Source: Micromonospora sp. WMMD882 (GTDB lineage: Bacteria; Actinomycetota; Actinomycetes; Mycobacteriales; Micromonosporaceae). Taken from it: 64,000 bases of DNA. Below the pieces are notes generated by a model that worked only from the letters and a program-made list of their open reading frames with translations, did not search any database and was not told where the DNA came from. Position numbers and translations under genes: made by a program. Location of the stretch: the NCBI RefSeq assembly GCF_027497255.1, contig NZ_CP114903.1, positions 5,270,001-5,334,000 on the forward strand, in the 5' to 3' direction. Positions 8,019 to 16,202 of the stretch are shown in pieces (position 1 is the stretch's first letter; each line of letters begins with the position of its first letter).

Positions 8019-9308
8019 ATGACGTCGACGCTTCCCGCCGCCTCCGGCATCGACACCGCCGCCAGCCCGGCCCGCGCGCTGGTCTGCCGCGCCTGTTCGG
8101 CCCGGTACCCGTTGGCCGCCCAGCACGCCTGTTACGAGTGTTTCGGCCCGCTGGAGGTGGACTACGACGCCGCCGCCCTGGCCGCGGTCACCCGCGAGCA
8201 GATCGAGGCCGGCCCGCGGAACCTCTGGCGGTACGCCGCGCTGCTCCCCGCCGGCCAGGACCCGGCCACCCGGGTCACCCTCGACCCGGGGCTGACTCCG
8301 CTGGTCGCGGCCGGCAACCTCGCCGCCGAGCTGGGCATCACCGCCCCGCTGTGGGTCAAGGACGACAGCGCCAACCCGACCCACTCGTTCAAGGACCGGG
8401 TGGTCTCGGTGGCGTTGACCGCCGCCCGGGCCCTGGGTTTCACCAGGTTCGCCTGCGCCTCGACCGGAAACCTGGCCAACTCGGTGGCCGCGCACGCCGC
8501 CCGGGCCGGGACGCCGTCGGTGGTGTTCATCCCCAGCGACCTGGAGCAGGGCAAGGTGGTCACCACCGCCGTGTACGGCGGCGAGCTGGTCGCCATCGAC
8601 GGCTCGTACGACGACGTGAACCGGCTCTGCGGTGAGCTGGTGGAGACCGACGAGTTCGAGGACACCGCGTTCGTCAACGTGAACGTCCGGCCGTACTACG
8701 CGGAGGGCTCCAAGACCCTCGGGTACGAGGTGGCCGAGCAGCTCGGTTGGCGGATCCCGGCGCAGGTGGTCGTGCCGATGGCCAGCGGCGAGCTGCTCAC
8801 CAAGATCGACAAGGCGTTCAGCGAGCTGGTGGAGATCGGCCTGGTGGAGGCCCCGGCGGGCGGCTGGAAGGTCTTCGGCGCGCAGTCGGCCGGCTGCAAC
8901 CCGATCGCCACCGCGCTGCACGCCGACTCCGACACCGTCACCCCGGTCAAGCCGACCGGCATCGCCAAGTCGCTGAACATCGGCGACCCGGCCGCCGGCC
9001 TGTACGCGCTGGAGGCGGTGCGGCGCACCGGCGGGTGGATGGAGTACGCCGACGACGACGAGATCCGCGCGGGGATCCGACTGCTGGCGCGCACCACCGG
9101 GGTGTTCGCCGAGACGGCCGGCGGGGTGACCGTGGCGGTGCTGCGCAAGCTGGTCGAGTCCGGGCGGCTCGACCCGACGGCCGAGACCGTGGTGTTCAAC
9201 ACCGGTGAGGGTCTCAAGACCATCGACGCGGTCGCCGGCCTGGTCGGCCCGACCCACCGGATCCGGCCTTCGCTGCGCGCCGCCCGCGACGCCGGCCTGC
9301 TCGGCTGA
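8019..9308 (+). CDS. thrC: Threonine synthase
   Basis: A 429-residue PLP enzyme that converts O-phosphohomoserine to threonine. Lys125 in NPTHSFKDR is the Schiff-base lysine. An N-terminal cysteine set (Cys23, Cys26, Cys38, Cys41) is a zinc-ribbon-like extension common in actinobacterial members. STGNLANS is a substrate/cofactor phosphate loop. The ATG at 8019 is preferred because AGAGGA lies nine bases upstream; an in-frame ATG at 8001 lies inside riboswitch helix P1 and would add six residues. The gene stands alone here, away from hom and thrB. The SAM-I riboswitch in its leader implies regulation by methionine/SAM status. Confidence 0.95.
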   Translation: MTSTLPAASGIDTAASPARALVCRACSARYPLAAQHACYECFGPLEVDYDAAALAAVTREQIEAGPRNLWRYAALLPAGQDPATRVTLDPGLTPLVAAGNLAAELGITAPLWVKDDSANPTHSFKDRVVSVALTAARALGFTRFACASTGNLANSVAAHAARAGTPSVVFIPSDLEQGKVVTTAVYGGELVAIDGSYDDVNRLCGELVETDEFEDTAFVNVNVRPYYAEGSKTLGYEVAEQLGWRIPAQVVVPMASGELLTKIDKAFSELVEIGLVEAPAGGWKVFGAQSAGCNPIATALHADSDTVTPVKPTGIAKSLNIGDPAAGLYALEAVRRTGGWMEYADDDEIRAGIRLLARTTGVFAETAGGVTVAVLRKLVESGRLDPTAETVVFNTGEGLKTIDAVAGLVGPTHRIRPSLRAARDAGLLG

Positions 9309-9694
9309 CCGCCGCCGCTCGCCCCGCCGGCTGACCGCCGCGTTCGTGTCGCCGGGTCGACCGGCGTGCATCACTGCGCCGGCCGACCGCCGACCGTCCT
9401 GTCGGGTGGTCGGGTCGGCCGGTGGGGTGGACGGCTCACCCGAACGGGGGATACGGTCGATCCGTCGGGTAACTGACTCTTCGCCCACGGTACGAGAAAC
9501 CACCCACCTGGGCCTTGACGACAGCAAGTGGACGAGCGCAAGATGCTTCGTGCGGGAGGGCTTTCGCCGGAGACTTTTCAAGCCTTGCGACCCAACGCCG
9601 GAGGCGTTGTGCGATCGTCCCTCCCGACCAACTTTCTCCGGGCCGGCGATTTAAATCGCTGGCCCGGTTGCTTTTCCTGGCGCACCCTCGTCGG
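9309..9694 (+). other. Intergenic region with promoter-like site and structured leader
   Basis: No gene is supported here. The first 200 bases are featureless GC-rich sequence after thrC. The second half carries a promoter-like TTGACG (9515-9520), 18-base spacer, CAAGAT (9539-9544), and then the structured leader of the next gene, listed separately. Confidence 0.6.
9553..9667 (+). promoter_or_regulatory. Candidate structured leader with attenuator-like hairpin
   Basis: Three pairings are visible downstream of the promoter-like site. CGGGAGGG (9553-9560) pairs with CCCTCCCG (9619-9626). Inside it, CAACGCC (9593-9599) pairs with GGCGTTG (9603-9609) around a GGA loop. A 15-bp inverted repeat (9638-9652 with 9653-9667, one G-T pair) follows and is trailed by TTGCTTTTCC, like an intrinsic terminator. 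The GNAT start codon lies only 27 bases beyond the hairpin. The order of a closed multi-stem domain, then a terminator, then a gene is what a riboswitch or other attenuator looks like. I do not recognise the aptamer class. Confidence 0.5.
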
Positions 9695-10711
9695 ATGAGC
9701 ATCGTCATCGCGTCGTTCGACGAGTCCGACCAGGCCGCGATCGACGCGGCGTACGCGGTCAGCGGGGCGGCCAAGGCCGTCGACCTGCCCGACTTCCCGC
9801 ACGCCCGGGAGGCGTTCGAGGCCACGCTCCGGCACCCGATGCCCGGCCGGTCGCAGCACCTTGCCCTGGCCACCCTGGACGGGACGCCCGCCGGGTATTT
9901 GGAGCTGCGGATGTCCGTTCTGGAAAATCTCGACAACGCCGGCGTCGAGCTGCTGGTGCACCCGGCGCGCCGGCGGCGGGGCGTCGGCCGCGCGCTGCAC
10001 GAGTACGCCGTACAGGTGCTGCGCGGGCAGGGCCGCAAGCGGCTGATCGGCCCCACGGTCGGGCCGCTGCCCGACGGGCCGGACCGGCCGGACAACGGCA
10101 GCGGGTTCGCCGCCGCGATGGGGGCCAAGCCGGCGCTGCCCGAGGTGCGCCGTCGCCTGGAGATCCCCACCCTCGACCACCCGGCCCTGGACGCGCTGCT
10201 GGCCGACGCGCGCGGCCGGGCCGCCGGCTACCGCACGGTCGGCTGGCAGGGGGCCACCCCGGCGGAGTACCTCGACGACATCGCCTACCTGGACAGCCGG
10301 CTGCTGGAGGACGCGCCGATCGGCGACCTGACCATGGAGCCGGACAAGGTCGACGCCGAGCGGGTCCGGGGTGTCGACCGGGTGTTGGCCGTCCGGGGCC
10401 GTCGCGCCTACCACCAGGGGGTCCTGCACGTCGCGAGCGGTCGGCTGGTCGCCTGGACGATGATCGACGTCCACCGGGCCACTTCGTGGCACGCGTTCCA
10501 GCAGATCACCATCGTCGATCCGGCGCACCGGGGCCGCCGGCTCGGCCTGCTGTGCAAGATCGAAAATCTGCGGTACGTGCTGGCGCACGAGCCGCAGCTC
10601 CGCGTGATCGACACCTTCAACGCGGCCAGCAACTCGTACATGATCGCGGTCAACGAGCAGATGGGCTTCCGGCCGGTCGACGCCTGGATGGAGTGGCAGC
10701 TCGACTTCTGA
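9695..10711 (+). CDS. Tandem GNAT-domain acetyltransferase
   Basis: A 338-residue protein with two GNAT folds, as in mycothiol synthase-type enzymes, but clearly distinct from the mshD at 44894. The N-terminal domain carries the acetyl-CoA loop RRRRGVGRALHEYA (about 97-110). The C-terminal domain carries HRGRRLGLLCKIENL and ends with the typical NSYMIAVNEQMGFRP helix-strand. Both loops look intact, so either domain might be active. The substrate cannot be told from sequence. ATG start chosen at the first in-frame Met after the leader hairpin. Expression may be controlled by the structured leader at 9553-9667. Confidence 0.85.
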   Translation: MSIVIASFDESDQAAIDAAYAVSGAAKAVDLPDFPHAREAFEATLRHPMPGRSQHLALATLDGTPAGYLELRMSVLENLDNAGVELLVHPARRRRGVGRALHEYAVQVLRGQGRKRLIGPTVGPLPDGPDRPDNGSGFAAAMGAKPALPEVRRRLEIPTLDHPALDALLADARGRAAGYRTVGWQGATPAEYLDDIAYLDSRLLEDAPIGDLTMEPDKVDAERVRGVDRVLAVRGRRAYHQGVLHVASGRLVAWTMIDVHRATSWHAFQQITIVDPAHRGRRLGLLCKIENLRYVLAHEPQLRVIDTFNAASNSYMIAVNEQMGFRPVDAWMEWQLDF

Positions 10712-10765
10712 CACCTGCGGGTCGGCCCGTGACGGCCGTTCCCCGGCTGCGGCATGATGGCGGGC

Positions 10766-12439
10766 ATGACGGAGACCCCGCATCCCCTGTACGCCACGCA
10801 CGCCGACACCCTCGCCCGGGCGCTGACCGCGATCACCGAGCGCGGGTACTGGTCCGCCTACCCGGAGTCGCCCAGCCCCCGCGTGTACGGCGAGACCGCC
10901 GCCGCCGAGGGCCGGGCCGCCTTCGAGGCGTACCTGGGCGGTGACTTCCCCCTCGACCAGCCGGGCGCCGGCGACCGGGTCGCCACCGAGGCGAGCCCGT
11001 TCGGGGTGCCGCTGGACGTGCGTTACCCGCACGCCGGCGTGGACGAGCTGGTCGCCGCCGCCTCCGCCGCCCTGCCCGGCTGGCGGGACGCCGGCCCGCA
11101 GACCCGCACGGGCGTCTGCCTGGAGATCCTGGCCCGCCTGCACCGGCACATCTTCGAGCTGGCCAACGCCGTGCAGTACACCAGCGGGCAGGCGTTCGTG
11201 ATGGCCTTCCAGGCCGGCGGGGCGCACGCGCTCGACCGGGCGCTGGAGGCGGTCGCCTACGCGTACGCGGAGATGACCCGGCACCCGGGGACGGCGGCCT
11301 GGGAGAAGCCCGCCGGCAAGGGCGAGCCGCTGCGGATGACCAAGACGTTCCACGTGGTGCCCCGGGGCGTCGCGCTGGTGATCGGCTGCAACACGTTCCC
11401 CACCTGGAACTCCTACCCCGGGCTGTTCGCCTCGCTGGTCACCGGCAACCCGGTGGTCGTGAAGCCGCACCCGCGCGCGGTGCTGCCGCTGGCGATCACC
11501 GTGAAGCTGGCCCGGGAGGTGCTCGCCGAGGCCGGCTTCGACCCGAACCTCGTCCTGCTCGCCGCCGAGGCGCCCGGCGAGAAGCTCGCCTCCGACCTGG
11601 CCCTGCACCAGGCCGTCCGGATCGTCGACTTCACCGGCTCCACCGAGTACGGCGACTGGCTGGAGCAGCACGCCCGGCAGGCGGCGGTGCACACCGAGAA
11701 GGCCGGACTGAACACGGTGGTGATCGACTCCACCGACGACTTCGCCGGCATGTGCCGCAACCTGGGGTTCACGCTGACCCTCTACAGCGGGCAGATGTGC
11801 ACCACCTCGCAGAACGTCCTGATCCCGGCCGGCGGCATCGCCACCGACCAGGGGCACAAGAGCTTCGACGAGGTCGCGGCGGGCATCGCCGGGGCGGTGG
11901 CCAAGCTCACCGCCGACCCGGCCCGCGCGGTCGAGCTGACCGGCGCGATCGTCAACGACGGCGTGCTGGACCGGCTGGACGAGGCGGCCAAGCTCGGTGA
12001 CGTCGTGCTGGAGTCGCGGCCCCTGGAGCACCCCGCCCACCCTGACGCGGTGGTCCGTACGCCGACCATCGTCAAGCTGGCCGCGGACGCCACGGCGACC
12101 TACGGCCGGGAGTGGTTCGGGCCGATCTCGTTCGTCATCGCCACCGACTCCACCGCCCACAGCCTCGACGTCCTGCGCGCCACGGTGGGGCAGAAGGGCG
12201 CCCTGACCGCCGCGGTCTACACCACCGACGAGGCCGTGCTGGACGCCGCCGAGGCGGCGGCGATCGACGCCGGGGTGCACCTGTCCTGCAACCTGACCGG
12301 CGGGGTCTTCGTCAACCAGTCGGCGGCGTACTCCGACTTCCACGGCAGCGGGGCCAACCCGGCCGCCAACGCCGCCCTCACCGACGGCGCGTACGTCGCC
12401 AACCGGTTCCGGGTCGTCCAGACCCGCCGCCCCGCCTGA
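10766..12439 (+). CDS. paaN: PaaN-type aldehyde dehydrogenase (phenylacetate degradation)
   Basis: A 557-residue member of the aldehyde dehydrogenase superfamily resembling PaaN, which oxidises the ring-opened semialdehyde in aerobic phenylacetate breakdown. VIGCNTFPTWNSYPG and NPVVVKPHPRAVLP form the NAD(P)-binding core, FTGSTEYG is the nucleotide loop and SGQMCTTSQN supplies the catalytic cysteine. It lacks the fused hydratase domain of PaaZ. No other paa genes are present in the window. Start is uncertain: ATGs at 10754, 10757 and 10766 are all in frame; 10766 gives the usual MTETPHPLY-type N-terminus. Confidence 0.85.
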   Translation: MTETPHPLYATHADTLARALTAITERGYWSAYPESPSPRVYGETAAAEGRAAFEAYLGGDFPLDQPGAGDRVATEASPFGVPLDVRYPHAGVDELVAAASAALPGWRDAGPQTRTGVCLEILARLHRHIFELANAVQYTSGQAFVMAFQAGGAHALDRALEAVAYAYAEMTRHPGTAAWEKPAGKGEPLRMTKTFHVVPRGVALVIGCNTFPTWNSYPGLFASLVTGNPVVVKPHPRAVLPLAITVKLAREVLAEAGFDPNLVLLAAEAPGEKLASDLALHQAVRIVDFTGSTEYGDWLEQHARQAAVHTEKAGLNTVVIDSTDDFAGMCRNLGFTLTLYSGQMCTTSQNVLIPAGGIATDQGHKSFDEVAAGIAGAVAKLTADPARAVELTGAIVNDGVLDRLDEAAKLGDVVLESRPLEHPAHPDAVVRTPTIVKLAADATATYGREWFGPISFVIATDSTAHSLDVLRATVGQKGALTAAVYTTDEAVLDAAEAAAIDAGVHLSCNLTGGVFVNQSAAYSDFHGSGANPAANAALTDGAYVANRFRVVQTRRPA

Positions 12440-12481
12440 GGGCCAACGCCTGACCGGTCGGGCGGCACGACTCCCGACCGG

Positions 12482-13012
12482 TCAGGCGGCGCGCCGCATC
12501 TGGAGCTCCCGCAGGGCCGGGATCGTGGGGTGCGGTACGCGTACCCCGGTGTCGGTGAAGCCCAGCCGCCGGTAGGCCCGGTAGGCCCGGTCGTTGCCGA
12601 CCACCACCTCCAGCATCAGCTCCGGCCGCCCGCATGCCCGGGACCAGGCGGCGACCCCGTCGATCAGGTCGGCGAGGAGCCCGCCGCCGCGCCGGGCCGG
12701 CGTCACGTAGACCCCGAAGACCACGGTCAGGCCAAGCTCGTCGGAGGAGGCGACGCCGCCGGCGTGACCGACCAGCCGGCCGCCCGGGTCGGCGACGAAC
12801 TGCGCGGTGTGCGACCCCTGCGAGGTGTACGCGATCCGGGCGGCGTACTCGGCGTGGGGGCGGGCGGCGGCGTCCGCGAGCGTCTCCAGGAAGGCCAGCG
12901 GCGAGTCGGCGAGCATCTCCAGCCGCAGGGCCCGCATCCGGGCGGCGTCGGCCGGTCGGATCCGCCGGACCGGCGCGGCGCCCAGGGTCGACCGGGCCGA
13001 ATTTCGCGTCAT
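12482..13012 (-). CDS. GNAT family N-acetyltransferase
   Basis: A 176-residue single-domain GNAT protein. VVFGVYVTPARRGGGLLADLI is the central strand and acetyl-CoA pyrophosphate loop (R/G rich), and NDRAYRAYRRLGF is the usual C-terminal motif. The N-terminal VRRIRPADAARMRALRLEML resembles RimJ/RimL-like starts. The target is unknown. It converges with paaN (stop codons about 40 bp apart) and diverges from the cold-shock gene. Confidence 0.85.
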   Translation of the reverse strand: MTRNSARSTLGAAPVRRIRPADAARMRALRLEMLADSPLAFLETLADAAARPHAEYAARIAYTSQGSHTAQFVADPGGRLVGHAGGVASSDELGLTVVFGVYVTPARRGGGLLADLIDGVAAWSRACGRPELMLEVVVGNDRAYRAYRRLGFTDTGVRVPHPTIPALRELQMRRAA

Positions 13013-13238
13013 GCCCGAATGCCTACCGCAATGATGGCCGCCGATGCCCGTCCGGGTCGAGAGCTGACCGATACGCCCTGGTTTGTGGTCGTGCGCTGCG
13101 GTCACGCTTCGTGTAGCGTGCGATTTCGGTTCGCAGAACATCGACCGCTTCCGGGTCGGTGTTCACCGGTGGTTCCGATGCCGGCTGCCCGCCGGTGTCG
13201 GGGGTTGCGTGTCGCCCAGCGAAGTGAGGAAGTGCACC

Positions 13239-13442
13239 GTGGCGCAAGGCACCGTCAAGTGGTTCAACGCCGAAAAGGGCTACGGCTTCATCGCCGTCGA
13301 CGGAGGGCAGGACGTCTTCGTCCACTTCTCCGCGATCGAGATGGACGGCTACAAGGCGCTGGACGACGGGCAGCGGGTCGAGTTCGAGATCGCTCAGGGG
13401 CAGAAGGGTCCGCAGGCCGAGCGGGTACGCGTCATCGCCTGA
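13239..13442 (+). CDS. Cold-shock domain protein
   Basis: A 67-residue CspA-family single-stranded nucleic-acid binding protein. RNP1 is KGYGFI and RNP2 is VFVHFSA, both intact, with the family N-terminus [11 protein letters not shown]. The GTG start at 13239 has GAGGA eight bases upstream. The preceding 226 bp are non-coding on this strand, long enough for the extended 5' leader that cold-shock genes often have, but I could not define a fold in it. Confidence 0.95.
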   Translation: MAQGTVKWFNAEKGYGFIAVDGGQDVFVHFSAIEMDGYKALDDGQRVEFEIAQGQKGPQAERVRVIA

Positions 13443-14229
13443 GTCGAGCCGGTGGCGGTGCGGCCAGCCACGCCACCCCGTCAGTGGAGACCACGGGCCG
13501 TCCGGATCAGCCGTCCTGGTGGCGGCCCATGGTCACCGTCTTCTGTGGAGCCCGCCCGGTATCCGATCCGTCGGACCGGGCGAGCCCTCATCCGTCGGGC
13601 CCGCCCCGCCCGAGGCCCTCCCGCCCTGACGTTCCCGCCCTGACGTTCCCGCCCTGACGTTCCCGCCCTGACGTTCCCGCCCTGACGTTCCCGCCCTGAC
13701 GTTCCCGCCCTGAGGTGCCCGTCGACGGGTTTCCGGTGGCGTCGTCGGCGGCTTTCTGCCCGCCTTCGGAAAGCCCGAGGGCCGCCCCGGACCTGTTCGG
13801 GCCACCGCCATTCACGATGCGGACGACGCCCGATGGCGGGAAACGTCGCGTTCTTTCATGCTTTCATGGCGCCGACGGCGTGACCGATCGCGGCATCCGT
13901 CGCCTCCACCTTGCCGATGCTGACGGCGTGTCCGGTCGCGGGCGCCGTCACATTCGTGCGTCGTCGGCGCGGCCCATGTTCTCCCGTCGTCCAGGAGGAC
14001 CGTTCCAGGTTCTGTGGGGCGGTGCTGATCGTGGTGGCTGTCGGCCCTCCTGGGGGGTCGTTGGCTGCCACGGCTTCGCCCCGATGCCCGAAGGCCGGCG
14101 GGGCGGCGGGCGGCCGATGGCGGACGGCGCACGGCGGGGTGGGGGAGTCCGGTGGGGGTCGGCGGGCCGGGGCGGGGGTCCACGGGGCACGGGCGTCACG
14201 CGGAACGGGGTGATCGGGAAGGCGTCGTG
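13443..14229 (+). other. Gene-free region between cold-shock gene and groEL operators
   Basis: Roughly 800 bp without a believable gene; open frames have no codon-position signal or family resemblance. A weak 7-bp hairpin (13451-13457 with 13471-13477) may end the cold-shock transcript. A 14-base tandem array occupies 13621-13713. A short repeat TTTCATGCTTTCATGG lies near 13855-13870. The rest shows nothing I can name. Confidence 0.6.
13621..13713 (+). repeat. 14-base tandem repeat array, about 6.6 copies
   Basis: Six identical head-to-tail copies of CCGCCCTGACGTTC run from 13621 to 13704, followed by a partial seventh (CCGCCCTGA). There are no spacers, so it is a simple minisatellite and not a CRISPR. 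Each unit contains GACGTTC. The period is not a multiple of three, and no gene crosses it. Confidence 0.95.
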
Positions 14230-14256
14230 CTTGCACTCGGCAGGGGAGAGTGCTAA
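14230..14256 (+). promoter_or_regulatory. CIRCE operator 1 overlapping the groEL promoter
   Basis: CTTGCACTC (14230-14238), nine bases, then GAGTGCTAA (14248-14256) matches the HrcA-binding CIRCE consensus TTAGCACTC-N9-GAGTGCTAA with only the left outer bases changed. TTGCAC (14231-14236) and TAAACA (14254-14259), 17 bases apart, make a good -35/-10 pair embedded in the operator, so HrcA binding would block RNA polymerase. Confidence 0.93.
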
Positions 14257-14262
14257 ACAAGT

Positions 14263-14293
14263 CATTGGCACTCGCATGGCGTGAGTGCCAATG
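14263..14293 (+). promoter_or_regulatory. CIRCE operator 2 at the groEL transcription start
   Basis: A perfect inverted repeat with 11-base arms, CATTGGCACTC and GAGTGCCAATG, separated by nine bases. It sits 6 bp downstream of CIRCE 1 and would fall at the start of the transcript if the embedded promoter at 14231-14259 is used. Two adjacent CIRCE sites suggest tight HrcA repression. About 190 bases of leader separate it from the groEL start. Confidence 0.93.
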
Positions 14294-14306
14294 GTCGGGG
14301 CGGTAG

Positions 14307-16106
<1,800 letters not shown>

Positions 16107-16126
16107 GTCCGGTTCCGACACACGCC

Positions 16127-16160
16127 GAAGGGGCGGGCCGCGTCAGCGGCCCGCCCCTTC
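16127..16160 (+). terminator. Terminator hairpin after groEL
   Basis: A perfect 15-bp GC-rich stem, 16127-16141 with 16146-16160, and a GTCA loop. There is no U-tract, which is normal in high-GC actinomycetes. It lies between groEL and a convergent gene, so it may serve both strands. Confidence 0.88.
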
Positions 16161-16202
16161 CGTCGTACCGTGGACCGCCCTGACGGCGGGACGGCCCTGG
16201 GC

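Noticed and set aside
13621..13713. Possible CRISPR array
   Set aside because: The 14-base units are directly adjacent with no spacers and no cas genes nearby.
13715..14284. 189-codon open frame before groEL
   Set aside because: Gly/Arg-rich, no family resemblance, and its end covers the CIRCE operators.
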